Shown here piece after piece: positions 35,512 through 44,684 of a DNA stretch of 64,000 bases; positions within the stretch are counted from its first letter, which is position 1, and the number at the start of each line of letters is the position of its first letter. The translations under genes were made by a program, and so were the position numbers. The stretch comes from Clostridiales bacterium (GTDB lineage Bacteria; Bacillota; Clostridia; Christensenellales; Aristaeellaceae): positions 62,001 through 126,000 of the forward strand of contig SVGW01000001.1 in assembly GCA_015056125.1 (NCBI GenBank), given 5' to 3'. The notes beneath the pieces are model-generated. The model did no database searches and was not told the origin of the DNA. It saw only the letters and a program-made list of their open reading frames with translations.

Positions 35512-35994
35512 TTATAATTCTTTCAGCTTTTCATTATAGGCATGCAGCGCATCCAAAAAAGCGGCATGGGCGGGGCAGGCATATAAAATTTCCCCCGCCT
35601 TGGCTACAGCCTCCACAAATTCCTTGGAAAGCCCGGCCTTGCCGCTTTCCATCAGCGGGCATACGGCCCAGGCGCGCCGATCCATTTTTGCGCCTGTTCT
35701 GGTGGGCAGCATGGGAAAGAGCCGGCAGGAAAGGGGGCGCTGGCTTCGGTCGCAAAAGCCATCGCAGGTGAGAAGAAGCGCACCTTCCGTCACCCCGTCA
35801 TCCCTTTCCAAGGAAAAGCCCTGGGGCAGAGGGGTATACAGCGCTTCCTCACCGGGAAACAGCAGCATGCCTCCCTGGCCGTCTTCGTCGCTTTCACAGC
35901 AGGCGCCGCCGCAAAAACGGCCGCAATCCAATTTAAGGGGCGTCACGGCTTCCAATAGCGCCCGTGCCGCCTGTACAGCTTCCAGCGGATTCAT
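35512..35994 (-). CDS. YkgJ family cysteine-cluster protein
   Basis: A 160-residue protein whose cysteines (CGRFCGGACC, CDGFCDRSQRPLSCRLFP, VCP, ACP) fit the YkgJ/CxxCxxCC family, thought to bind a zinc or iron-sulfur centre. No function is established. The start is placed at ATG 35994, 48 codons inside the track ORF, because GGAGGGG lies 8 nt upstream and the longer version runs into the divergent cca promoter. It is the first gene of the minus-strand run leading to the methyltransferase and barnase/barstar. Confidence 0.82.
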   Translation of the reverse strand: MNPLEAVQAARALLEAVTPLKLDCGRFCGGACCESDEDGQGGMLLFPGEEALYTPLPQGFSLERDDGVTEGALLLTCDGFCDRSQRPLSCRLFPMLPTRTGAKMDRRAWAVCPLMESGKAGLSKEFVEAVAKAGEILYACPAHAAFLDALHAYNEKLKEL

Positions 35995-36044
35995 TCTAAA
36001 ATCCCCTCCGCGCATTTTCTCTATTTTATCACGAATACACGGGA

Positions 36045-36073
36045 TTGACAAGGAGCGAGGAAGGGGATAAGAT
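36045..36073 (+). promoter_or_regulatory. Promoter of cca
   Basis: TTGACA (36045-36050) and TAAGAT (36068-36073), 17-bp spacer; AAAGGAGG precedes ATG 36095. Confidence 0.75.
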
Positions 36074-36094
36074 GAAAGAAAAGGAGGGAATGCC

Positions 36095-37315
36095 ATGGAT
36101 TTTTTGCTGCCCGCCCCGGTTCTTCGCGCCCTGGACATGCTGGAGGAAGGGGGCTTTTCTGCCTATGTGGTGGGTGGCTGTGTGCGGGATTGGGTGCTGG
36201 GTATTCCGCCTCATGATTTTGATATTTGCACGGCGGCCACGCCGGAGGAAATGAAGGAAATATTTAAGGGAGAGCGCACCATTGAAACGGGAATAAAGCA
36301 CGGCACCCTCACCGTGCTTATGGAAAATGAGCCCCTGGAAATCACCACCTTCCGCCTGGATGGGGATTATCTGGATGGACGCCATCCCTCCTCGGTATCC
36401 TTCACCCGCAAAGTGGAAGAGGATCTTTCCCGCCGTGATTTCACCATGAATGCTATGGCCTATTCCCCTAAGGATGGCCTGATTGATCCCTTTGGTGGTC
36501 AAAAGGATTGCCGCGATGAAATCATTCGCTGCGTGGGCGAGCCGGAGCGCCGCTTTCAGGAGGATGCTTTGCGTATTCTCAGGGCCCTGCGCTTTTCTGC
36601 GCGGTTGGGCTTTCCCATCGAGGAAGCAACCGTCCGGGCCATTGGACGGCTCAAAGAAAATTTGGAAAAGATCAGCAAAGAGCGCATTGCCGTGGAGCTG
36701 ACAGGGCTTTTGCAGGGAAGATATGCGCGTGAAATTCTGATGGATTTCGCGCCTGTGATTGTATCTGTCATCCCGGAATTGGCGCAAGCCGATCCTGTGC
36801 TTTGGGAAAGCATGCTTTCTTCCCTGGCGCATTTGCCCCGGGAGCCTTTATATGGCTGGACTGCACTGCTCAATTCCTGCAGCACAGCTCCTGCGGTATG
36901 CGCGGATACGGCGCGCCGGATTTTAAGAAACTTAAAAATGCCGCTCAAGCTGATCGAGGGAGCGGGCGAATTGATCGCATGGCGGGATGCAGATCTGCAA
37001 CCCCACAGGATGCAGAAAATGCTGATGCATCTGGGACCGGAAAGGCTTTCGCAGCTGCTTTTCTGGCGTGAAGCGGAAAAACCGGGGGCATATGAGAAAT
37101 CCCGGACGAGGATGGAAGAATTGCTCAGGGAAAACGCATGCTATTCTTTGGCACAGTTGGCGGTAAATGGCAAAGAAATGGCCGCCCTTGGGCTGCGCGG
37201 CGCGCAGATCGGGGCGGCGTTGAATATGCTGTTGGAGCAGGTGGTAGATGGCAGCCTGCCCAATGAACGGCAGGCGCTGATTCATTATATCAGCAGGCAC
37301 GCACCATGCGATTGA
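36095..37315 (+). CDS. cca: CCA-adding enzyme / tRNA nucleotidyltransferase
   Basis: A 406-residue class II nucleotidyltransferase that adds or repairs the 3' CCA of tRNA. The catalytic motif is YVVGGCVRDWVLG then HDFDICTAAT (two metal-binding Asp). RRDFTMNAMAY, DPFGG and the nucleotide-selecting FQEDALRILRALRFSARL follow. The C-terminal half is helical and more divergent. It has its own TTGACA promoter. Its 3' end overlaps the convergent glycyl-radical gene by 26 nt, so no terminator separates them. Confidence 0.93.
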   Translation: MDFLLPAPVLRALDMLEEGGFSAYVVGGCVRDWVLGIPPHDFDICTAATPEEMKEIFKGERTIETGIKHGTLTVLMENEPLEITTFRLDGDYLDGRHPSSVSFTRKVEEDLSRRDFTMNAMAYSPKDGLIDPFGGQKDCRDEIIRCVGEPERRFQEDALRILRALRFSARLGFPIEEATVRAIGRLKENLEKISKERIAVELTGLLQGRYAREILMDFAPVIVSVIPELAQADPVLWESMLSSLAHLPREPLYGWTALLNSCSTAPAVCADTARRILRNLKMPLKLIEGAGELIAWRDADLQPHRMQKMLMHLGPERLSQLLFWREAEKPGAYEKSRTRMEELLRENACYSLAQLAVNGKEMAALGLRGAQIGAALNMLLEQVVDGSLPNERQALIHYISRHAPCD

Positions 37316-39455
37316 TCACCTCATCCTGAATTTCCTTGGAGAGCAGTACAAAATAATAGCTGTATCCGCATACCCGGACGATGATATCCCGATGAGCATC
37401 GGGATTTTTTTGTGCCTCCCGCAAAAGGTCGATATCCAGCATATTGAATTGAAGGGTGGAGCCGCCGTTAGCCAGAAATTCTTCCACCAGGGCAATCAGG
37501 ATATGCAGCCCACTTTCTCCTTCCAGGGGCGGCAGGGTGATTTCCAGGGCGAAAGAATCGGTGAAATCGGTAAAATCGTAATGCGCGGCGCTGCGGAGAA
37601 TATCTGTGGGCGTGATGCCGGAAATGATCTCGCTGGGAGAGGCACCCCGGGAAATGGGGAAGGAAGCCGGGCGCCCATCGGGAGTGGCCGGGGTGCCTTT
37701 GCCGAGATTACGGAAAATATCATGGGCATAAAAAGCAGGATAATATTTTTTGCCGTACCCGTTCTCCTGGCCGGATACCTGGCTTAAATCATGGAGCACC
37801 CGAGCAGAAAAGGCGTCCGCTTCTTCATTCCCTGTTCCGTATTTGGTCAGCCGATTGACAATGTATTGCCGGAGCCGTTCTTCACCTGTGAAATTTTTTT
37901 CAAGGATTTCAATCAGTCTGGGCAGGGGGTATTTTTGTTCATCAAAGCAAAGGCGCTTGATGGCGGAAAGGGAATCGATGAAAGTGGCCGGGGCCACCAT
38001 GGAAAGGGCGGTGGAGGTATATTTGGCGCCGCACTGGGTCAGATCCAGGCCGGATTCCAGGCAGCCGGTGATCATGGCGCTGTACAGCGGCATGGGCGAA
38101 TGCTCATACCATTGGGCTTCCAGTTTCTCCTTTTGCCCGATCACTTTTTCATGATAGGCCCGCACATCGCTGATAGCTTCCTTGTAAAGGGCTTCAAAGC
38201 TATCGTAGGGCTGTTTTTTCAGCGTATCCAATAAAATGGCGGGCAGGCCCAGCCATGTATCGGCCCGGGAACACATTTCCGTTCCGCCCAGAACGATTTC
38301 ATGGCAGCCGCCGGCCACATACAGCCGGGCGTCCCTTACATCCTGGCCATACTTCACCCGGGCAGCAATATGGGTATCGTCGTTCATGAAAACCAGAACG
38401 GGCAGGCGCGCCAATTGCACCTGGCAAGCCAGGGCGATATATTCTTTGGGATGGCGGGGAGACATGCGGCAATCCAGCTTCACATTCACCGTGCGGCACT
38501 CCAGTACCGCTTCAAAAACCAGCCTTGTAATTTCATTAAATACAATTTCCCCATTCCTATCGCAGCCCCCCAGAATGATGGTGGTGGAGGTTTCATGGGG
38601 ATCCTCGTTTTCATTGAAGCGTATGGCGGTATAGATCAGGCAGTCCTCCAATAAATCCTTGGCTTCCTGCCGGGTGATGCGCCCGTTTTCAAGATCCTTT
38701 TGGTAATAAGGGAAAAGCATTCGATCCAATTGCCCGTAGGTGCTGATGCCGATGCCCTCCAATGTGCCCACGGCTTCCCGGCAGAATAGAATGGCAGAAA
38801 GGGCTTCATAGAAAGTTTCAGCGGGCTCCATGGGCACTTTTTTTGCAGCCTCAGCCAGGCGTATCAGATGTGCGCGCACATGCTCATCCGTTTCTGTCTG
38901 CAGCATGTCCATGGCCCGGACGGAAAAACGGCAGGAGAGCGCAGCAAGAATATCCAGCCCTTCCACAACCGATTCATAGAAAAGTTGCTTATGACGATCG
39001 GTGCAGGCAGCATAAAAGTGCTGGGCACGGGTTTTGAGCCCATTCAGGCCAAGCTCCAGGATATCATCATAATTCAGGGCGTGATGATCGTGGCGGTTAT
39101 TGGTGAAATGAATTTTACCACGTTCCTGGTCTTCCATAAAAAAATTGGCATAAGCTTGAAAAGCGGCAGCGTCTTTCCGGCGGCGCATATGAGCGCCCCC
39201 ACCAAAGCCCCATTGATAGCGATCCCGGCAGGCGGAAAAATCAAACCAAAAGGGAAAATGCCGAAACACATGCACCCGGCTTTTTTCGGCCAATATCCGC
39301 ATCAGGGCGGTCTTTTGCACCGGGGAGGGGGCATTCTGCAGCTGCTGCAGCGCCTGATCCATTTCCGGTTCCAGCAATTCTTTTTGAGGATCCAGGGTAT
39401 CATAATGTTTTTTCAGCTCCCGGATCATTTCTTCGTGGCGTTTTACAGGAATCAT
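37290..39455 (-). CDS. Glycyl radical enzyme of unassigned subfamily (PFL-like)
   Basis: A 721-residue member of the pyruvate formate-lyase/diol dehydratase superfamily, a little short for the group. The thiyl-radical cysteine lies in VAGGCHEIVLGG and the glycyl loop is RVCGYSYYFV, with the radical Gly ~24 residues from the C-terminus. GCHE differs from the GCVE of diol dehydratases and choline lyase and from the CC of PFL, so the substrate cannot be assigned. Its activase lies immediately upstream (13 nt between the genes) in the same operon. Oxygen-sensitive anaerobic function is implied. Overlaps cca tail to tail. Confidence 0.88.
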   Translation of the reverse strand: MIPVKRHEEMIRELKKHYDTLDPQKELLEPEMDQALQQLQNAPSPVQKTALMRILAEKSRVHVFRHFPFWFDFSACRDRYQWGFGGGAHMRRRKDAAAFQAYANFFMEDQERGKIHFTNNRHDHHALNYDDILELGLNGLKTRAQHFYAACTDRHKQLFYESVVEGLDILAALSCRFSVRAMDMLQTETDEHVRAHLIRLAEAAKKVPMEPAETFYEALSAILFCREAVGTLEGIGISTYGQLDRMLFPYYQKDLENGRITRQEAKDLLEDCLIYTAIRFNENEDPHETSTTIILGGCDRNGEIVFNEITRLVFEAVLECRTVNVKLDCRMSPRHPKEYIALACQVQLARLPVLVFMNDDTHIAARVKYGQDVRDARLYVAGGCHEIVLGGTEMCSRADTWLGLPAILLDTLKKQPYDSFEALYKEAISDVRAYHEKVIGQKEKLEAQWYEHSPMPLYSAMITGCLESGLDLTQCGAKYTSTALSMVAPATFIDSLSAIKRLCFDEQKYPLPRLIEILEKNFTGEERLRQYIVNRLTKYGTGNEEADAFSARVLHDLSQVSGQENGYGKKYYPAFYAHDIFRNLGKGTPATPDGRPASFPISRGASPSEIISGITPTDILRSAAHYDFTDFTDSFALEITLPPLEGESGLHILIALVEEFLANGGSTLQFNMLDIDLLREAQKNPDAHRDIIVRVCGYSYYFVLLSKEIQDEVINRMVRAC

Positions 39456-39467
39456 GGGCGCTCCTTT

Positions 39468-40358
39468 TTATTGGTGGCTTGCTTCAATGCCTAATTGTCG
39501 GGCTTCCTTGAGCAGGGCATCCATTTTTTCCTTGGAGGGGGGTGTAAGCCGTGCACCGGGATAGGACTGATTCATGGATGCGTATTTTTCCGTGCAAAGA
39601 GGATTGAAGGGTAAAAGCTCCAGGGGAATTTTGGGGTTCAGCCCGGCGATGAATGTGCCGATGGCACGGATGCTTTCTGCATCATCATTGACTCCGGGAA
39701 TAATCGGGGTGCGCAGCACCAAGGGAAAACCCTTTTCCGCCAGTCTTTGGATATTGGATAGAATCTGCTCATTGCGTTTCCCGGTATGCGCCTGATGGCG
39801 GATGGGATCCATGCATTTGATATCTGCCATAATCAGGTTCAGATGAGGCAGCAGGAGGCTCAATACCTCCCAGGGAGCATGCAGGGCGCTTTCTATGGCC
39901 GTGTGAATGCCACGTGCCTGCAAAAGGAGAAGGGCCTTCAGAAGGAAAGGCGCTTGCAAAAGGGGCTCGCCCCCGGAAAAGGTGACACCGCCCTGGGAGC
40001 GAAGATAGATGGATTGATCCTTGAGCAGTTCCTCCATGAGCTCTGCTAAAGTGATTTTTCTTCCCATCAGGGACAGGGCTCCCGCATAGCAGGCTTCCGT
40101 GCATTTGCCGCATTGGGTGCATCTATGGGTAAACCGAGCCGCTTTTCCATTTTCGGCCTGGGGACAAGCTTCCCCACATGCGTTGCAATCAATGCAGGCG
40201 GTGGGGTGAAAGCAGAGGGTGGGGGCGTGCTCCCAGGATTCGGGATTATGGCACCACCAGCAGCGTAAATTGCATCCTTTCATAAAAACGGTGGTGCGCA
40301 CCCCCGGTCCATCGTGGATGGAAAAATGCTGAATATTGAAAATAACGGCGCTTTCCAT
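39468..40358 (-). CDS. Glycyl-radical enzyme activating protein (radical SAM)
   Basis: A 296-residue radical SAM enzyme that abstracts hydrogen from the glycine of its partner. The SAM cluster motif is CNLRCWWC. Two ferredoxin-type clusters follow (CIDCNACGEACP and CTQCGKCTEACY), as in activases of glycerol dehydratase and aryl decarboxylase types but not PFL activase. GGVTFSGGEPLLQ and IIPGVNDD are further family motifs. It is transcribed together with the glycyl-radical gene that follows. Confidence 0.93.
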   Translation of the reverse strand: MESAVIFNIQHFSIHDGPGVRTTVFMKGCNLRCWWCHNPESWEHAPTLCFHPTACIDCNACGEACPQAENGKAARFTHRCTQCGKCTEACYAGALSLMGRKITLAELMEELLKDQSIYLRSQGGVTFSGGEPLLQAPFLLKALLLLQARGIHTAIESALHAPWEVLSLLLPHLNLIMADIKCMDPIRHQAHTGKRNEQILSNIQRLAEKGFPLVLRTPIIPGVNDDAESIRAIGTFIAGLNPKIPLELLPFNPLCTEKYASMNQSYPGARLTPPSKEKMDALLKEARQLGIEASHQ

Positions 40359-40387
40359 GATGATCTCCTCTCATGGGTGTCCGAAAA

Positions 40388-40416
40388 ATTATAACACAAA
40401 AAAGGCTGAAAGACAA
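40388..40416 (-). promoter_or_regulatory. Promoter of the glycyl-radical operon
   Basis: Minus strand TTGTCT (40411-40416) and TATAAT (40388-40393), 17-bp spacer. The -35 lies inside the terminator of the upstream kinase gene. GAGGAG precedes the ATG. Confidence 0.68.
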
Positions 40417-40427
40417 TGCTTTCAGCC
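40398..40427 (-). terminator. Terminator of the ROK-like kinase gene
   Basis: Minus strand GGCTGAAAG / CTTTCAGCC 9-bp stem, followed by T6. Confidence 0.88.
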
Positions 40428-40443
40428 GGAATGAACTTATAAA

Positions 40444-41817
40444 TCAGCCGATATAGGGCAGGCTGGCGGCGGCCACGCTCTGGCCCACGCGGCGGCTGGC
40501 TTCATCGGGGATATGCAGGGTGATCTTCTTGGAAAGCTCGGGGAATTCGGTATCCAATACTTCCTGGGCCTTCTTGAGAAGCAGCACGCCGCCTTCGCCG
40601 GAGGTGACGCGGCCCATGATCAATACATGATCGATATCATAGAAGCGGGCGTACCAGGCCAGGGAATAGCCAAAGTATACGCCAATGGATTCATAAATCT
40701 TGGCGGCTTCGGGGTTGCCATCCGCCATGGCCTTCTGAACCACCTTCAGCTTTTCGGCCAGGGAAAGGCTGTCATCTAATTCAATGCCGGCAGCGGGGGC
40801 GAGCTTGATCACACCGTCCTGAGAGAAATATTTCACGCCGCAGCCCCAGTCGCCGCTCCACTCGTCCACCATGGCGTCCCGGTTGAAGTCCACAGGGGCA
40901 AAGGCCAGTTCGTTAAGCCAGCCGGTGATGTTCATATCCTGATCCACATAGCCGCCTGCTTCGCTGGTACCCATGGCGATGCCCAGCACATTGCCCACTT
41001 CCAATTCCATGGCGCCGGCCAGGGCGGTTACGTCGCCATCGTTGGCCACTTCCAGGGGCGCGCCGATTTCCTTGGCTACGTCGATATACATGGTCTTTAC
41101 CTTCTTGGCAAAGTCCTCTTTATTCACTTTTAGGAACAGGGAGGCCACCATGATTTTGTTGTCGATATACACGCCGGCAGAGGAAACGCCGATGGCGTCC
41201 ACCCGGGGCATATGGCTGGCGGCGGTTTTCATTGCGGCCAGGATACCATCGTAATGATACTGGGGATCGGAATTGGTCTTGGGGAACCAGACCACTTCTT
41301 CAGAATACACCGCTTCGCCATCGACCACTGCGGATACCTTGCGGTCGCTTCCGCCGGCGTCAAAGCCGATGCGGCAGCCCTTGAGATGGCGGCCTACGCT
41401 GCCGGCAGAAGAGCGGGTTACCTTGATTTCATCCATGGAAGCGGCATATTCCACTTCAAAGGGGCATTCGTATACGGTGCTCATAAAATCGGCGTCAAAG
41501 GCGCGCTCGCCGCCTTCCTGATAGGCCGCTTTCAGATGATCGTATACTTCCTTGGAGCCATGCACCAGGATTTTATGGCCGCCCCGGGCCCACAAGAGGG
41601 TCTTTACCAGGCGATCCATCAGGGGCACGGTGCGTGCGTCTTCGCCATCTTTAAAAAGCTTCATGCAGTAATGATCGCAGTAGCCCTGATTGCGCAGAAT
41701 CAGTACGCCAAAATCAACGGTGTTGTTTGCGGCAGCCACGTCCTTTTCGTAGGCGCGCATTTCCACTTCCAGAGGGCGGAAACCGGGATCCAGAGGGGCA
41801 AGAACCTTCAAGCTCAT
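40444..41817 (-). CDS. ROK/BadF-type sugar kinase-like protein
   Basis: A 457-residue protein of the actin-like kinase fold. The phosphate-1 loop (GFDAGGSDRKVSAVVDG) starts near residue 150, with ANDGDVTALAGAME and GTSEAGGYVD further on. The first ~145 residues are an extra domain not found in ordinary ROK kinases (~300 residues). Lying upstream of the glycyl-radical operon and downstream of nagA, it may phosphorylate an amino sugar, but no diagnostic zinc-binding ROK motif is seen. ATG 41817 is chosen for its AAAGGAGG; the track start runs into repeat copy f. Confidence 0.75.
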   Translation of the reverse strand: MSLKVLAPLDPGFRPLEVEMRAYEKDVAAANNTVDFGVLILRNQGYCDHYCMKLFKDGEDARTVPLMDRLVKTLLWARGGHKILVHGSKEVYDHLKAAYQEGGERAFDADFMSTVYECPFEVEYAASMDEIKVTRSSAGSVGRHLKGCRIGFDAGGSDRKVSAVVDGEAVYSEEVVWFPKTNSDPQYHYDGILAAMKTAASHMPRVDAIGVSSAGVYIDNKIMVASLFLKVNKEDFAKKVKTMYIDVAKEIGAPLEVANDGDVTALAGAMELEVGNVLGIAMGTSEAGGYVDQDMNITGWLNELAFAPVDFNRDAMVDEWSGDWGCGVKYFSQDGVIKLAPAAGIELDDSLSLAEKLKVVQKAMADGNPEAAKIYESIGVYFGYSLAWYARFYDIDHVLIMGRVTSGEGGVLLLKKAQEVLDTEFPELSKKITLHIPDEASRRVGQSVAAASLPYIG

Positions 41818-41837
41818 GGGGAAACCTCCTTTAATGC

Positions 41838-41901
41838 ATTTTGGCGAGGGAGATACTTTTGCGTCAAAAGCCCCTCCCTCGCGCTCCCACCGAAAACCGA
41901 A
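41838..41901 (+). repeat. P1 palindromic repeat, copy f
   Basis: GCGAGGGAGATACTTTTGCGTCAAAAGCCCCTCCCTCGC hairpin, then GCTCCCACCGAAAACCG. It faces copy g about 45 bp away. Confidence 0.83.
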
Positions 41902-41945
41902 TGGGATATAACAGCGCTTTATTCTCAATCAACGATCTCTCCCAG

Positions 41946-42010
41946 TTGGTTTTCTTTGGGAGAGTGCGAGAGGGCCTTTCTTTTTCCTAAAAGAAAGGTT
42001 CTTTCGCAAA
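41946..42010 (-). repeat. P1 palindromic repeat, copy g
   Basis: GGTTTTCTTTGGGAGAGTGCGAGAGGGCCTTTCTTTTTCC with the complementary AAAAGAAAGG arm. Same orientation and nearly the same sequence as copy d. Copies f and g fill the kinase-nagA gap. Confidence 0.83.
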
Positions 42011-42016
42011 ATGTGT

Positions 42017-43168
42017 TCATTTGGAAAACTTACATACGCCGCGAACGATGGTCTTATGCACTTCGCAAGCGGCATCCATCAGGATGATATCGGCATCCTT
42101 GCCGGGGGTGAGGGAACCCTTGCGATCGGCCACGCCGGCGGATTCAGCGGGGTTCAGGGAAGCGGCGCGCACGGCCTGGTGCAGAGGCAGGGAGGCATAA
42201 TCCCGCAGGTTTCTCACGCCGTGGTTGAAGCGCAGCACGCTGCCAGCGATGGTGCCATCCTGGAGGCGGCATTCGATACCCTTGAGAATAAAGATCTGGC
42301 CGCCGTTTTCATATTCGCCGTCCGGCATGCCGGCAGAGCGCAGCGCATCGGTGATCAATACCAATTTATTGCCCTTCACCTTGGCCATCAGGGGGAAGAG
42401 CCCTTTATTTACGTGAAAGGTATCGGGAATCAATTCGCAGTATACATCGCTGGTAAGGGCAGCGCCCACCACGCCGGGATCACGGTGCATCATGGGGGTC
42501 ATGGCGTTGAAGGTATGGGTGGAGCGGGTAATGCCCTGGTTAAAAGCTGCCATGGCCTGATCATAATTGGCGCCGGTGTGGCCGATGGAAAGCTTGATAT
42601 CGGTTTTATCCTTCAGAACGCGCACAAAATGGTCGCCATTAGGCATTTCGGGAGCGCAGGTGAGCACTTTGATGATATCGGCATGGGGAAGCACCTTTTC
42701 GGGATCCATGGGCTGGATATAGGCTTCGTTCTGGGCGCCTTTCTTGGAAGGATTGATAAAAGGGCCTTCCATGTGCATGCCCAGGATTTCAGCGCCCTCA
42801 AAATCATCGGAAAGGCTTTCTTCCCGCAGCTGTCGCAGCTGCTGGCACACGGTTTCCAGGGTCTCCCAGGCTACAGTCAGGCTGGTGGGGAGGAAGGAGG
42901 TGACGCCGTTTTCCAAAAGGCCCTTGGCCATGCAGCGCACGCCGTCCGGATCGGCGTCGGATACGTCAGCGCCCTGATAGCCGTGGATATGGGTATCCAC
43001 CAGGCCGGGCGCCACATATAGGCCCTGGGCGTCGATGATTTCTTCTGCCTGCGCCCGGGCAACGCTTTCATCCACAATGCCAATGATTTTCTGATCAAAC
43101 AAAAGCGCCTTTCCCAGCACTTCGGATTCGGGAAGCAGGATACGACCGTTGACGATTGCCTTTAACAT
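42017..43168 (-). CDS. nagA: N-acetylglucosamine-6-phosphate deacetylase
   Basis: A 383-residue amidohydrolase that converts GlcNAc-6-phosphate to glucosamine-6-phosphate in the cytoplasm. VDTHIHGY holds the first metal-binding histidines. HMEGPFI (Glu ligand), SIGHTGANY, THTFNAM and the catalytic Asp in ITDALRSAG are all present; length is normal. AAAGGAGCG precedes the ATG. It is separated from the ROK-like kinase by a pair of P1 repeats. GlmS is encoded at 59 kb; no nagB is seen in this window. Confidence 0.95.
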   Translation of the reverse strand: MLKAIVNGRILLPESEVLGKALLFDQKIIGIVDESVARAQAEEIIDAQGLYVAPGLVDTHIHGYQGADVSDADPDGVRCMAKGLLENGVTSFLPTSLTVAWETLETVCQQLRQLREESLSDDFEGAEILGMHMEGPFINPSKKGAQNEAYIQPMDPEKVLPHADIIKVLTCAPEMPNGDHFVRVLKDKTDIKLSIGHTGANYDQAMAAFNQGITRSTHTFNAMTPMMHRDPGVVGAALTSDVYCELIPDTFHVNKGLFPLMAKVKGNKLVLITDALRSAGMPDGEYENGGQIFILKGIECRLQDGTIAGSVLRFNHGVRNLRDYASLPLHQAVRAASLNPAESAGVADRKGSLTPGKDADIILMDAACEVHKTIVRGVCKFSK

Positions 43169-43209
43169 ATGAGCACGCTCCTTTTTGCGCGAATTTGCAT
43201 TTCAATGAT

Positions 43210-43238
43210 ATTATAGAATAATTTTTTCTGAATTACAA
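43210..43238 (-). promoter_or_regulatory. Promoter of nagA
   Basis: Minus strand TTGTAA (43233-43238) and TATAAT (43210-43215), 17-bp spacer. The rest of the gap to 43486 has no gene. Confidence 0.7.
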
Positions 43239-43407
43239 TACAAAAACAGCAAAAAACCGCATGCAGGCGTGAAAAAACATTGCCATGGGCAGGATGCTTC
43301 TCGCCCCCCCTTTGTCAGCGGTCTGTCCATACACAAAAGTATATGGATTTTTTTGCAATAGCAAGGAAATCAACCGGTGAGATAAGGGTTAATCTCTTTC
43401 CGATATA

Positions 43408-43436
43408 TTTACTGATCTTATGTGATATATTATACT
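43408..43436 (+). promoter_or_regulatory. Promoter of the XRE-TPR regulator
   Basis: TTTACT (43408-43413) and TATACT (43431-43436), 17-bp spacer; GGAGGA precedes ATG 43487. Confidence 0.5.
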
Positions 43437-43486
43437 TAGCGCATCGATCGAAGCACATTGCTCATTGATTTAGGAGGAATAGAAAG

Positions 43487-44599
43487 ATGCTAAGTTTCGG
43501 AAAAAGATTGAAGGAAATAAGAAAAGGTGCCCAGCTTACGCAGGCTGAGCTGGCGGAAAAACTGATGGTATCGGTGCAGTCCATATCAAAATGGGAATGT
43601 GATAATGCGATGCCCGATATTGTTCAGATTGTTCCCCTTGCTGCCATTCTTGGCGTTACAACGGATTGTCTTCTTGGTGTAGGCGGAGACGAGAAGGCAG
43701 ACAGGAAAACACTCTATGAAAAAACAGAGAAAATAAGCAAAGGTATTGATCCTGTGTATAGTCGCACAGATCATGCATATTATGAGTGCTACGAGCTATA
43801 TAAACAGCATATCAAAAAATATCCTCTCGATTGCGAAGTAAAATTACGGTGTGCAGAATGCTTGATCAGATTGCTTTACTACGGAGCAGGATCGAGGGAA
43901 GAAAAAGATAGGCTTTATGATGAAACGGAAAATCTTTTGAGTTCCTTGATTCATTTTGATCAGGATATCACGAGAGTGATTGATGCGAAACAAATGCTGG
44001 TCATTCTCTATCTTTACCATAACGATTTTGCAAACGCCGAAGAAATTGCAGCTGGATTACCTCAAAGAGGGAACATAAAAGCTTTGATGGACATAGAGAT
44101 TTATTCCAAAAAGAATGATTATAATAAATGTATTGAAATCGCAGAGCGTATGTGCAATGATGCGGTTCATGATTATTATCGCGCATTGGCCAATAAAGCG
44201 AGGAGAATATCGCTTCTCGGTGAGGACAGAAAGCAAGAGGCCATATCTGCTTGGTATCAGCTATTGGGCTGTATAAGATATAACGATAAAATAAGTGATG
44301 ATATAACCATTCACACCAAATGGCTGTACAGCGCGCTCAATAACCTGGCCAATGATTATATTGCAATAGGAGAAATTGGTAAGGCTTTTGATGTGATCGA
44401 GGAGCTTGCTAATATTCTTATTCGTGATTACAAGAAATGCAAAGAAAGTGGCGAGGAGGCCGTGGCAGCAGAAATAAAGAGCAACTTTAAGTTCTATTTG
44501 CACAGTTGCTATAATTTGTGCTTCCATTCAGATGACAATATAATTTCCGAAGATCCGAGGTTCAAGAAATGCGAACAGATGCTCTATAGCGTTGATTGA
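43487..44599 (+). CDS. XRE regulator with TPR-like helical sensor domain
   Basis: A 370-residue protein. Residues 5-65 form an XRE helix-turn-helix (LTQAELAEKLMVSVQSISKWECD), followed by the usual LLGV segment. From ~95 on it is all-helical with TPR-like pairs (AYYECYELYKQHIKKYP, YLYHNDFANAEEIAAGL, ALANKARRISLLGED, LNNLANDYIAIGEIGKAFDV). This resembles regulators that read a peptide or protein partner through a TPR superhelix. The coding sequence is more AT-rich than its neighbours. No small peptide pheromone gene is obvious beside it. Targets unknown. Confidence 0.78.
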   Translation: MLSFGKRLKEIRKGAQLTQAELAEKLMVSVQSISKWECDNAMPDIVQIVPLAAILGVTTDCLLGVGGDEKADRKTLYEKTEKISKGIDPVYSRTDHAYYECYELYKQHIKKYPLDCEVKLRCAECLIRLLYYGAGSREEKDRLYDETENLLSSLIHFDQDITRVIDAKQMLVILYLYHNDFANAEEIAAGLPQRGNIKALMDIEIYSKKNDYNKCIEIAERMCNDAVHDYYRALANKARRISLLGEDRKQEAISAWYQLLGCIRYNDKISDDITIHTKWLYSALNNLANDYIAIGEIGKAFDVIEELANILIRDYKKCKESGEEAVAAEIKSNFKFYLHSCYNLCFHSDDNIISEDPRFKKCEQMLYSVD

Positions 44600-44684
44600 T
44601 GGCTGTGTACAAATCCAAGGATGGAGCAGGGATACATTTTCTTTCATTAATAAATAAAGCCATTTTAATCTGTGGAGAATCTGG

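Noticed and set aside
33490-36138. Complete restriction-modification system
   Set aside because: Only the methyltransferase is present; neighbours are barnase/barstar and a YkgJ protein, with no endonuclease.
43280-43468. 62-aa plus-strand ORF before the XRE-TPR gene
   Set aside because: No Shine-Dalgarno and it spans the promoter of the downstream gene.
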